In this document: in pieces, positions 43,327 to 50,655 of the stretch
Layout: every line of letters begins with the position of its first letter
Position numbering within the stretch: position 1 is the first letter of the stretch
Source of the DNA: Bog-532 sp963830385
Lineage (GTDB): Bacteria > Actinomycetota > Actinomycetes > Streptosporangiales > Streptosporangiaceae
DNA: 64,000 bases
Assembly (NCBI GenBank): GCA_963830385.1
Contig: CAWHMD010000005.1
Span: forward strand, 1,922,001-1,986,000
Direction: 5' to 3'
Notes under the pieces: generated by a model
Told to the model about the DNA's origin: nothing
The model's database searches: none
The model's input: only the letters and a program-made list of their open reading frames with translations
Program-made: the position numbers and the translations under genes

Positions 43327-43369
43327 GGGTCTTACCGGGGTCTTACCTGGTCTTGCCTGGGTCTTACTT
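43327..43369 (-). repeat. Four imperfect GGTCTTACC repeats at the end of rplL
   Basis: On the plus strand the units GGGTCTTACC, GGGGTCTTACC, TGGTCTTGCC and TGGGTCTTACT follow one another. In the gene sense this repeats GTAAGACC, and the rplL stop codon itself lies in the first copy. It looks like local duplication of the gene's end. Confidence 0.6.
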
Positions 43370-43756
43370 GACCGTGACGGTGGCGCCGGCGCCCTCAAGG
43401 GCGGCCTTGGCCTTGTCCGCGGCCTCCTTGTTGACGTTCTCCAGCACGACCTTCGGCGCGCCGTCAACCAGGTCCTTGGCCTCCTTCAGCCCGAGGCTGG
43501 TGAGGGTGCGGACCTCCTTGATGACCTGGATCTTCTTGTCGCCAGCGGCCTCGAGGGTGACGTTGAACTCGTCCTTCTCCTCGGGAGCCTCAGCGGCGGC
43601 GCCGGCGCCACCAGCGGCCGGAACGCCGGCCACCGCGACCGGGGCGGCCGCCTTGACGTCGAACGTGTCCTCGAACTGCTTCACGAACTCGGACAGCTCG
43701 AGGAGGGTCATCTCCTTGAACGCATCGAGCAGGTCGTCGGTGCTGAGCTTCGCCAT
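43364..43756 (-). CDS. rplL: 50S ribosomal protein L7/L12
   Basis: Stalk protein that recruits GTPase factors. The 130 residues show an N-terminal dimer part (LSTDDLLDAFKEMTLLELSE), an Ala/Gly hinge and the C-terminal domain (KIQVIKEVRTLTSLGLKEAK, DLVDGAPKVV). It follows rplJ by 52 bases. Confidence 0.97.
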   Translation of the reverse strand: MAKLSTDDLLDAFKEMTLLELSEFVKQFEDTFDVKAAAPVAVAGVPAAGGAGAAAEAPEEKDEFNVTLEAAGDKKIQVIKEVRTLTSLGLKEAKDLVDGAPKVVLENVNKEAADKAKAALEGAGATVTVK

Positions 43757-43808
43757 GATTACCTTCCTTTTCTCAACTCAAGTCGTTGTGGTCTGGGGTG
43801 GGAGCCGG

Positions 43809-44483
43809 TCAGCTCTCGTCGCTGCCTTCGGCCGGGGTTGCATCGCTGTCGGCCGCCGGGGCTTCCGCGTTGTCGGCGGCGTCTGCGGCCGGGGCCGCGG
43901 CGTCTGCGGCGTCTGCGGCGTCTGCGGCCGAGGCAGCGGCGTCTGCGGCCGGGGCCGCCTCGCCGCTCTCGGCGCGCTGGACCCGCAGGGCCTCGGCGAG
44001 CTGAGCGACCTGCGTCGGCAGCGCGTTGAAGACCGCCGCCGCGCGGGACATCGACGCGGTCATCGCGCCGGCCAGCTTGGCCAGCAGCACCTCACGCGGC
44101 TCCAGGTCCGCGATCCGGGTGAGCTCGTCCGGTGTGATCGCCTTGCCGTCGAGCACACCGCCCTTGATCACCAGGGCCGGGTTGTCCTTGGAGAAGTCGC
44201 GCAGGCCCTTGGCCGCCTCCACCACGTCGCCACCGACAAACGCGATGGCCGACGGGCCGGTCAGCAGCGAAGCGAGCTCGGCCTCGAGTCCCGCCTCACT
44301 GACCGCGATCTTGGTCAGGGTGTTCTTGACCACGCTGAACGTGGCGTTCTCGCCGAGCGCCTCCCGGAGCTCGGAGAGCTGGGTAACGGTGAGCCCGCGG
44401 TACTCGGTCAGCACGACGCTGCCCGAGTCACGGAGCCGGTCGGTGAGCTCCGCTACGGCAGTCACCTTGTCCGCTCTTGCCAT
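43809..44483 (-). CDS. rplJ: 50S ribosomal protein L10 with Ala/Asp repeat tail
   Basis: Stalk base protein that holds L7/L12 dimers. Residues 1-175 are ordinary L10 (MARADKVTAVAELTDRLRDS, LTEYRGLTVTQ, GPSAIAFVGGD). Residues 176-224 are a tail of repeated Ala-Ala-Asp units ending SDATPAEGSDES, encoded by a near-perfect GCGTCTGCG-type repeat at about 43876-43960 that could vary in length. The family start is ATG 44483; ten further codons upstream are not conserved. Confidence 0.95.
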   Translation of the reverse strand: MARADKVTAVAELTDRLRDSGSVVLTEYRGLTVTQLSELREALGENATFSVVKNTLTKIAVSEAGLEAELASLLTGPSAIAFVGGDVVEAAKGLRDFSKDNPALVIKGGVLDGKAITPDELTRIADLEPREVLLAKLAGAMTASMSRAAAVFNALPTQVAQLAEALRVQRAESGEAAPAADAAASAADAADAADAAAPAADAADNAEAPAADSDATPAEGSDES

Positions 44484-44528
44484 GGCCCTCCTCTCTCTGA
44501 TTGCGGTTCGCACGAAGAGCGCCAGAAA

Positions 44529-44561
44529 AGCAAAACGCCCCAGGCGCAGGCGCGCTGGGGC
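44529..44561 (-). terminator. Attenuator hairpin before rplJ
   Basis: GCCCCAG (44537-44543) pairs with CTGGGGC (44555-44561), with an inner CGC/GCG, and is followed in the RNA by GTTTTGCTTTT. It lies about 45 bases before the rplJ start. Confidence 0.7.
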
Positions 44562-44697
44562 TTCGTCATCCGTCCCTCGACGGGACGGTCGGCTAGCTCA
44601 GTCACCTGCGCAGGATGCCCGTCCGGATCACTCCGGCCGGAACCTTCGGTCACCTGGGCCCGGGGGGCCCGTGACAACCTGCGGTCTTCGGCGTTCC
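44529..44697 (-). ncRNA. L10-type ribosomal leader of rplJ-rplL, with attenuator
   Basis: Between the promoter and rplJ the RNA carries GACCGCAGG (44679-44687) and ATCCTGCGCAGGTGAC (44601-44616), a segment pair like the L10 leader known before rplJ in many bacteria. It ends in a stem GCCCCAG/CTGGGGC (44537-44561) followed by GTTTTGCTTTT, a good intrinsic attenuator. Binding of L10-L12 to such leaders represses the operon; that role here rests on position and pattern, not on a model search. Confidence 0.65.
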
Positions 44698-44699
44698 AA

Positions 44700-44729
44700 A
44701 GGATACGTGCCCGGGCGCGTGGTCGCCAA
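44700..44729 (-). promoter_or_regulatory. Promoter of rplJ-rplL
   Basis: Minus strand: -35 TTGGCG at 44724-44729, an 18-base spacer and -10 TATCCT at 44700-44705. The predicted start is near 44693, just before the leader motifs. Confidence 0.6.
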
Positions 44730-44768
44730 CTCAACGCCCAGACCGCCGGGCGGCCGGGTCGGTACTGG

Positions 44769-44826
44769 GGGGGTCGAAGGTAACTTCGGTCCCCCCAGAG
44801 GGCTACCGAAGTTACCTTCGACCCCC
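44769..44826. repeat. Perfect 22-bp inverted repeat 1
   Basis: The arm GGGGGTCGAAGGTAACTTCG plus GT (44769-44790) is matched by its exact reverse complement at 44805-44826, around a 14-base loop. Each arm also contains the small palindrome CGAAG-n4-CTTCG. No U-run follows on either strand. Confidence 0.85.
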
Positions 44827-44997
44827 TTGTGAGCCGGGGGTTTTGGCCTCCGGCGAGGGTACTTCGGGCTCCGGGATGGAGGGAAGAACCCTTTGGCCTG
44901 GCCCCCTCCCTGGTCGCCGTCGACGGGATGGGACCAGGCCGGCCAGACGTGTGCACGTGGCGTGCCACCCTCAGCTCTCCAGCCACACGAGTTTCAA

Positions 44998-45058
44998 GAT
45001 CCATCGCTCGGTTACGTTGACGGCGCTATTCACTGACAACGTAACCGAGCGATGGATC
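44998..45058. repeat. Perfect 22-bp inverted repeat 2
   Basis: The arm beginning GATCCATCGCTCGGTTACG (44998-45019) is matched exactly at 45037-45058 around a 17-base loop. Being less GC-rich than its surroundings, it stands out from the local base composition. Confidence 0.85.
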
Positions 45059-45450
45059 ATGACCGGGGAGACGCGGCCCGGCGCCCCGCGGTGGCGCGGT
45101 GGCCCTCCAGCCCGCCGTAAGTGTGCACTTGGCGTGCCTCACCAAGCCCCCTGGTCACACCCGTCCCAGCCCCCGTTTCACTGGAGCAGAGGCAGGCAAA
45201 CGCTCCGGCGAGACCGGCCCTGTGGCACCAGTGACGCGGGAGGGAGCAGCCGACCCCAGAGACACCGAGACTCACGTGTCACATGTGACTCAGGAGGTCA
45301 CTGGGTCGCGGGGGTAGCGGGTCGGTCGCGGGGGTGGCGAGGGGCGGCGGCTCGACGCCGGGCGTGGCAGGCCCGGGCGGCTCGCGGGGAGGCGGAGGCA
45401 CCGGGCGGGGGCGCGGCACTGGCGGCTGAGGGCGGGGGGCCGGGGCGCGG

Positions 45451-45483
45451 CGCGGGTGGCTCGCGGGTGGCTCGCGGGAGGCT
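45451..45483. repeat. Three tandem 11-base repeats in a G-rich tract
   Basis: CGCGGGTGGCT is repeated at 45451-45461, 45462-45472 and 45473-45483 (the last with one change), with a fourth exact copy at 45507-45517. A run of five G-tracts at 45529-45555 fits a strong quadruplex motif. Confidence 0.7.
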
Positions 45484-45581
45484 CAGGGGGCCAGGACCGG
45501 GCTGGACGCGGGTGGCTGGCGGGAAGCCGGGGCGGGGAGGGCTCGGGGGCGGGGGCGCGGCCAGGGCGTAGAACGCCGACG

Positions 45582-45616
45582 GGGCCGGTCGTCCGCGGGG
45601 TGCGGGCGGCCGGCCC
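45582..45616 (-). terminator. Hairpin after rplA
   Basis: A 13-bp stem (GGGCCGGCCGCCC against GGACGACCGGCCC in the RNA, two mismatches) with a 9-base loop starts 17 bases after the rplA stop. There is no U-run; termination may be helped by the G-rich template strand just beyond. Confidence 0.5.
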
Positions 45617-45632
45617 GGGGGGCGTGAACGGG

Positions 45633-46355
45633 TCAGACGGAGGCGGGCTCTTCGTCTTCGGTGAGGTTGCGGGTCTTGTTCGGGTCCACCGGGATGCCAG
45701 GGCCCATGGTGGTGGTGATCGTGGCCTTCTTGACGTAGCGGCCCTTGGCGGCGGCGGGCTTGAGGCGGGCGATCTCGTCCATGGCGGCCGCGTAGTTCTC
45801 CAGCAGCGCCTTGGCCGGGAACGAGGCCTTACCGATCACGAAGTGCAGGTTGCCCTGGCGGTCGGTGCGGAACTCGATCTTGCCGCCCTTGATGTCGCTG
45901 ACGGCCTTGGCGACGTCGGGGGTGACGGTACCGGTCTTCGGGTTCGGCATCAGGCCGCGGGGGCCCAGCACCCGGCCCAGCCGGCCGACCTTGCCCATCA
46001 GGTCGGGGGTGGCGACGACGGCGTCGAAGTCGAGGAAACCACCCTGGATCCGCTCGACCAGGTCGTCGGAGCCGACGAAGTCGGCACCGGCCTGGCGGGC
46101 CTGCTCGGCCCGGTCACCCTGGGCGAAGACCAGCACGCGGGCGGTCTTGCCGGTGCCGTTGGGCAGGTTGACGGTGCCACGGACCATCTGGTCCGCCTTA
46201 CGGGGGTCGACACCCAGCCGGAGGGCGACCTCGACGGTGGGGTCGAACTTGGTGACCTTGGACGACTGGGCCAGCGTGACGGCCTCGGCCGGGCTGTAGA
46301 GCTTGCCGCGGTCGATCTGCTCGGCGGCGCTGCGGTACGCCTTACTGCGCTTCAT
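45633..46355 (-). CDS. rplA: 50S ribosomal protein L1
   Basis: Binds 23S rRNA at the L1 stalk and, in Escherichia coli, represses rplK-rplA. The 240 residues include FDPTVEVALRLGVDPRKADQ, RGTVNLPNGTGK and VLGPRGLMPNPKTGTV. It follows rplK by 90 bases; no gene follows for over 1 kb. Confidence 0.97.
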   Translation of the reverse strand: MKRSKAYRSAAEQIDRGKLYSPAEAVTLAQSSKVTKFDPTVEVALRLGVDPRKADQMVRGTVNLPNGTGKTARVLVFAQGDRAEQARQAGADFVGSDDLVERIQGGFLDFDAVVATPDLMGKVGRLGRVLGPRGLMPNPKTGTVTPDVAKAVSDIKGGKIEFRTDRQGNLHFVIGKASFPAKALLENYAAAMDEIARLKPAAAKGRYVKKATITTTMGPGIPVDPNKTRNLTEDEEPASV

Positions 46356-46445
46356 GCTTTCTCCTGCTTCTTACGCGGAGGTCGTGGTCCCAGGGCCGCG
46401 CCCGGCCCTCCCACGCCTGCTACGTGCTATGAGTGGTGGTGACGC

Positions 46446-46880
46446 TCAGCCTTCGACGGTGATGCCCATGGAGCGGGCGGTGCCGGCGATGATCCGCTCG
46501 GCCATCTCGACGCTGCGGGCGTTCAGGTCGGGCATCTTGGTCTGGGCGATCTCACGGACCTGGGCGGCGGAGATCGTGCCGACCTTGGTCCGGTTCGGCT
46601 CGCCGCTGCCCTTGGCCACGCCGGCCGCCTTCTTGATCAGCTCAGGCGCGGGCGGGGTCTTGGTGACGAACTCGAACGACCGGTCTTCGAAGATCGTGAT
46701 CTCGACCGGGATGATGTTGCCGCGCTGGCTTTCGGTAGCAGCGTTGTACTGCTTGCAGAAGTCCATGATGTTGACACCATGGGGGCCGAGCGCGGTACCG
46801 ACGGGCGGCGCCGGGGTGGCCTGGCCGGCGGGCAGCTGCACCTTGACCAGGGCGGCGACCCTTTTCCTCCTTGGAGGCAT
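46446..46880 (-). CDS. rplK: 50S ribosomal protein L11
   Basis: GTPase-centre protein, target site of thiopeptides with 23S rRNA. The 144 residues have the proline helix [19 protein letters not shown] and the C-terminal [11 protein letters not shown]. Thr29 and Pro33 replace the usual Pro and Gln of PPVGPALGQHG, while the resistance-linked prolines 23 and 26 are kept. Confidence 0.96.
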
Positions 46881-46933
46881 CTTTTTCCGTTCCTTTACTA
46901 GTTCTTGCGGCGTCCGCGGGTGCGGGCGTCAGC

Positions 46934-47761
46934 TCAGATCTTGGCGACCTGCTCGAACGAGAGCTCGACGGGCGTCTCCCGGCCGAAGATCGACACCAGC
47001 ACCTTGAGCTTCTGGGTGTCGGCGTTGATCTCGTTCACGGTCGCCGGAAGCGTCGCGAAGGGACCGTCCATCACGGTAACCGACTCGCCGACCTCGTAGT
47101 CGACCTTCGGCGCGGCCTTGGCCTCGGCCTGCTTGACCTGCTCCTCCGGCTCCGGGGCGAGCAGGCCGGCGACCTCGTGGAGGCTGAGCGGCGACGGCCG
47201 GCTCGACAGTCCTACAAAGCCGGTGACGCCCGGAGTATTCCGAACCACGGCCCACGACTCGTCGGTCAGCTCCAGCCGGACCAGGATGTAACCGGGCAGG
47301 ACCTTCTCCGAGACCTGCTGGCGCTTGCCCTGTTTGATCTCGGTCACGTTGTGGACCGGGACCTCGATCTGGAAGATGAAGTCCTCCATGTTGAGGGAGC
47401 CGATCCGGTTCTCCAGGTTGGTCTTCACCCGGTTCTCGTAGCCCGCGTAGGAGTGAATGACGTACCAGTCGCCGGGCATGGCCCGCAGCTGGCGCATGAA
47501 CTCCTCGACCGGGTCAACGTCAAGCTGCTCCTCGGCCGCCTTGTCCTCGGTGTCCCCGTCCTCGAGGTCCCCGCCCTCGACGTCCTCCGCAGCGGCCTCG
47601 TCCTCGGTGGCCGCGCCGTCAGCGGACGCGTCCGCGACCGTGACGTCCTCGGCGAGCCCGCCAGCTTCGGCCAGGCTGACGTCCTCGGCGTCCTGCGCGC
47701 TGGCGTCGGTGCTCAGCTCGCTGGCCTGCTCGAGGTCTGGGTTCGGGTCGGGCTCGGACAC
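46934..47761 (-). CDS. nusG: Transcription termination/antitermination protein NusG
   Basis: Binds RNA polymerase and links it to Rho or S10. The 275 residues begin with an acidic Glu/Asp/Ala-rich head of about 90, typical of actinobacteria. The NGN domain follows (MPGDWYVIHSYAGYENRVK, QVSEKVLPGYILVRLEL), then a C-terminal KOW domain (YEVGESVTVMDGPFATLPAT). The GTG start lies 102 bases after secE. Confidence 0.96.
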   Translation of the reverse strand: MSEPDPNPDLEQASELSTDASAQDAEDVSLAEAGGLAEDVTVADASADGAATEDEAAAEDVEGGDLEDGDTEDKAAEEQLDVDPVEEFMRQLRAMPGDWYVIHSYAGYENRVKTNLENRIGSLNMEDFIFQIEVPVHNVTEIKQGKRQQVSEKVLPGYILVRLELTDESWAVVRNTPGVTGFVGLSSRPSPLSLHEVAGLLAPEPEEQVKQAEAKAAPKVDYEVGESVTVMDGPFATLPATVNEINADTQKLKVLVSIFGRETPVELSFEQVAKI

Positions 47762-47863
47762 AATTGCTCTCTCTCTATGCTTCCTCGCGGATCGCTCCGC
47801 CCTGGCCGGTCGCCCGCCGGTACGTCCCCGTCGGCGGCGCGCTCCGTCGCTGCGGCCCTGCCG

Positions 47864-48112
47864 TCAGCCGAAGAGCGCGATGACCAGCTTGGTAAAGCCG
47901 TAGTCCAGGCTGGTGACGATGGCGACCATCACCAGGATGAACGCCAGCGCGACCGTCGTGTAGGTGGTCAGCTCCCGCCGGGTCGGCCAGATCACCTTGC
48001 GCAGCTCGGCGACGCTCTGGCGGAAGAACAACGCAGGCGAGGTACGGCCACGTCCGGGGGGCTTGCCGCCGCCCCGTTTCTCCGCGGCCTCACCGCGCGT
48101 CTGAGTCGCCAT
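47864..48112 (-). CDS. secE: Preprotein translocase subunit SecE
   Basis: Small clamp subunit of the Sec channel, 82 residues, with FFRQSVAELRKVIWPTRREL and one membrane helix at about 52-75. It lies between tRNA-Trp and nusG, as in other actinobacteria. Confidence 0.95.
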   Translation of the reverse strand: MATQTRGEAAEKRGGGKPPGRGRTSPALFFRQSVAELRKVIWPTRRELTTYTTVALAFILVMVAIVTSLDYGFTKLVIALFG

Positions 48113-48152
48113 GTCCTCACCTAGATAGCGCTGAACGGGTCAAGGGATCGTG

Positions 48153-48225
48153 CAGGGCAGGAGGGACTCGAACCCCCAACCGCCGGTTTTGGAGACCGGG
48201 ACTCTACCAATTGAGCTACTGCCCT
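48153..48225 (-). tRNA. tRNA-Trp (anticodon CCA)
   Basis: A 73-base cloverleaf: acceptor AGGGCAG/CTGCCCT, D arm GTAGCTCAATTGGTAGAG, anticodon stem-loop CCGGTCTCCAAAACCGG with CCA, and T arm GGGGGTTCGAGTCCCTC, then discriminator G. It shares direction with secE and probably a transcript. Confidence 0.97.
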
Positions 48226-48287
48226 ACGAGGGTGGCCGCCGAATGGCAGGCATGGCTCACCACCGACGGAACACCAACAGACACCGA

Positions 48288-48317
48288 AGTGTAGCCGGGA
48301 TGGAGAGTCGAGTCGAA
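48288..48317 (-). promoter_or_regulatory. Promoter of tRNA-Trp-secE-nusG-rplK-rplA
   Basis: Minus strand: -35 TTCGAC at 48312-48317, an 18-base spacer and -10 TACACT at 48288-48293 within CGGCTACACTTCGG. The start is expected near 48281, about 55 bases before the tRNA. Confidence 0.6.
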
Positions 48318-48404
48318 CCAATGCGGGGAACGGGAGTGACGTGAGATCAGGCCTGGCTGGTTAACGGTGTGCGCCCATTCGGGGGCAGGTGCCAGACTGA
48401 ATAC

Positions 48405-49616
48405 ATGCCCACTCCTACTTCTCGCATTTCAGCGCGGCTGTCCGCGATCGCCGAATCGGCCACGCTGGCGGTGGACGCCAAGGCCAAGGCGCTCAAGGCG
48501 GCCGGCCGGCCGGTGATCGGCTTCGGGGCTGGCGAGCCCGACTTCCCCACCCCGGCCTATATCGTCGAGGCCGCCCAGCAAGCCTGCGCGGTGCCGCGCT
48601 TCCACAAGTACACGCCCGCGGCCGGGCTGCCCGAGCTGCGGCAGGCGGTGGCGGACAAGACCGCCCGCGACTCCGGCCTGCAGGTCGCGGCCAACCAGGT
48701 GCTGATCACCAACGGCGGCAAGCAGGCCGTGTTCCAGACGTTCGCGGCGCTGCTCGACCCGGGTGACGAGGTGCTGGTGCCGGCGCCCTACTGGACCACC
48801 TACCCGGAGGCCATCCAGCTGTCCGGCGGGGTCACGGTCCCGGTGCTGACCGACGAGAGCACCGGCTACCTGGCCTCGGTCGAGGACCTGGAGGCGGCCA
48901 GGACCGAGAAGACCAAGGTGCTGCTGTTCGTGTCGCCGTCCAACCCGACCGGCGCGGTCTACCCGCCCGGGCAGGTGGCCGAGATCGGCCGCTGGGCGGC
49001 CGAGCACGGCCTGTGGGTGGTCACCGACGAGATCTACGAGCACCTGGTGTTCGGGGACGCGCAGTTCTCCTCGATGCCGGTGGTGGCGCCGGAGCTGGCC
49101 GACCAGTACGTGGTGCTGAACGGCGTGGCCAAGACCTACGCGATGACCGGCTGGCGGGTCGGCTGGATGATCGGCCCGGCCGACGTGATCAAGGCCGCGA
49201 CCAATTTCGAGTCGCACGTGACGTCCAACGTCTGCAACGTGGCGCAGGCGGCCGCGCTGGCCGCGGTGTCCGGTGACCTGACCGCGGTGGCGGAGATGCG
49301 GGCCGCCTTCGACCGGCGCCGCCAGACCATGTCCCGGATGCTGAACGACATCCCCGGCGTGGTCTGCCCCGAGCCGCAGGGCGCGTTCTACTGCTACCCG
49401 TCGGTCAAGGGCCTGCTGGGCAAGGAGATCAACGGGCAGCGGCCGCAGACGTCGGCCGAGCTGGCCGCGCTGGTGCTGGACGAGGCCGAGGTCGCGGTGG
49501 TGCCGGGTGAGGCGTTCGGCACACCCGGTTACTTCCGGCTGTCCTGCGCGCTGGGTGACAGTGACCTGGAAGAAGGCGTGGCCCGCATCGGCAAGCTGCT
49601 GGGGCAGGCACACTAG
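48405..49616 (+). CDS. PLP-dependent aminotransferase, aspartate type
   Basis: A 403-residue class I aminotransferase. It shows FGAGEPDFPTP near the start, the SPSNPTGAVY loop, TDEIYEHLVF, the cofactor lysine in GVAKTYAMTGWRVGW and the late RLSCALG arginine. It is closest in pattern to aspartate aminotransferases of the AspC/Aat type; the exact substrate is inferred. The ATG at 48405 gives the conserved head MPTPTSRISARLSAIAES. It is divergent from tRNA-Trp, and adenosine deaminase follows after four bases. Confidence 0.9.
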   Translation: MPTPTSRISARLSAIAESATLAVDAKAKALKAAGRPVIGFGAGEPDFPTPAYIVEAAQQACAVPRFHKYTPAAGLPELRQAVADKTARDSGLQVAANQVLITNGGKQAVFQTFAALLDPGDEVLVPAPYWTTYPEAIQLSGGVTVPVLTDESTGYLASVEDLEAARTEKTKVLLFVSPSNPTGAVYPPGQVAEIGRWAAEHGLWVVTDEIYEHLVFGDAQFSSMPVVAPELADQYVVLNGVAKTYAMTGWRVGWMIGPADVIKAATNFESHVTSNVCNVAQAAALAAVSGDLTAVAEMRAAFDRRRQTMSRMLNDIPGVVCPEPQGAFYCYPSVKGLLGKEINGQRPQTSAELAALVLDEAEVAVVPGEAFGTPGYFRLSCALGDSDLEEGVARIGKLLGQAH

Positions 49617-49620
49617 GCGG

Positions 49621-50655
49621 ATGACCCGTCCGCTCGGCCAGCTCCCCAAGGCGCACCTGCACCTGCACCTGACCGGGGCGATGCGGCATTCGACGCTGGT
49701 CGACCTGGCCCGCCAGCACGGCGTCAACCTGCCCTCGGCCCTGGTCGAGGAGTGGCCGCCCACGCTCAGCGGGGCGGACGAGCGTGGCTGGTTCCGTTTC
49801 CAGCGGCTGTACGACACCGCCCGGTCGGTGCTGCGCACCCCGGCCAACGTGCGGCGGCTGTTCCGGGAGATCGCCGAGGACGAGCGGGCCGAGGGCTCGG
49901 GCTGGCTGGAGATCCAGATCGACCCGTCCGGGTACGCGGCCCGCTTCGGCGGGCTCACCCCCACGGTCGAGCTGGTGCTGGACGCGGCCGCCCAGGCGTC
50001 GGCGGCGACCGGGGTGGGCGTGGCCGTGGTGATCGCGGCCAACCGGACCCGGCACCCGCTGGACGCCCGCACGCTGGCCCGGCTGGCCGTGCAGTACGCG
50101 GACCGCGGGGTGACCGGATTCGGCTTGTCCAACGACGAACGGCGGGGCCGGGCCAGCGATTTCGGGCCCGCGTTCCGCATCGCCGAGCGGGGCGGCCTGC
50201 TGGCGGTGCCGCACGGCGGCGAGCTGGTCGGGCCGCCCAGCGTGCAGGCCTGCCTGGACGACCTGCACGCGGACCGGATCGGCCACGGCGTGCTCGCCGC
50301 GCCCGACGACCTGCTGGTCAAGCGGCTGGCCAGCCAGGCGGTGACGCTGGAGGTCTGCCCGTCCTCCAACGTGGCCCTGGGCATCGCCGCGCGGACCCGC
50401 GACGTGCCGTTGCGGCAGCTGTTCGAGGCGGGGGTGCCGATCGCGCTGGGGGCCGACGACCCGCTCCTGTTCGGCTCGCGGCTGGTGGCCCAGTACAGCA
50501 TCGCCCGCCGCCAGCACGGCTTCAGCGACGCGGACCTGGCCACCCTGGCCCGGATGTCGATCCAGGGCTCGGCCGCGCCCAGCGACGTCCGCTACCGGCT
50601 GCTGGCCGGCATCGACGCCTGGCTCGCCGAGGACACAGAACTCGCTCAGGACTGA
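49621..50655 (+). CDS. Adenosine deaminase family protein
   Basis: TIM-barrel amidohydrolase, 344 residues, likely turning adenosine (or a related purine) into inosine. Zinc ligands appear as HLH in KAHLHLHLTGAM (His14, His16), then PHGGE with the catalytic glutamate, DRIGHG, CPSSNVALG and GADDP. The common HAGE and STDDP motifs are altered to HGGE and GADDP, so substrate choice may differ. It starts four bases after the aminotransferase and overlaps murB tail to tail by 10 bases. Confidence 0.85.
   Translation: MTRPLGQLPKAHLHLHLTGAMRHSTLVDLARQHGVNLPSALVEEWPPTLSGADERGWFRFQRLYDTARSVLRTPANVRRLFREIAEDERAEGSGWLEIQIDPSGYAARFGGLTPTVELVLDAAAQASAATGVGVAVVIAANRTRHPLDARTLARLAVQYADRGVTGFGLSNDERRGRASDFGPAFRIAERGGLLAVPHGGELVGPPSVQACLDDLHADRIGHGVLAAPDDLLVKRLASQAVTLEVCPSSNVALGIAARTRDVPLRQLFEAGVPIALGADDPLLFGSRLVAQYSIARRQHGFSDADLATLARMSIQGSAAPSDVRYRLLAGIDAWLAEDTELAQD

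Larger units (their letters stand above)
44730..45632. other. Gene-free island between rplJ promoter and rplA
   Basis: No protein-like frame is found on either strand in these 900 bases; the open frames are low-complexity Arg/Gly/Ala-rich. The first half holds two perfect 22-bp inverted repeats and an 18-base near-repeat (44949-44966 and 45121-45138, one mismatch). The second half, from about 45300, is extremely G-rich on the plus strand. Confidence 0.6.

Noticed and set aside
45278..45289. 12-bp palindrome GTCACATGTGAC
   Set aside because: It could be a regulator site, but a lone 12-bp palindrome away from any promoter is weak evidence.
44843..45571. A 242-codon frame in the rplJ-rplA gap
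   Set aside because: Low-complexity Arg/Gly/Ala sequence that follows the G-rich repeats and the inverted repeats; no ribosome site or family pattern.
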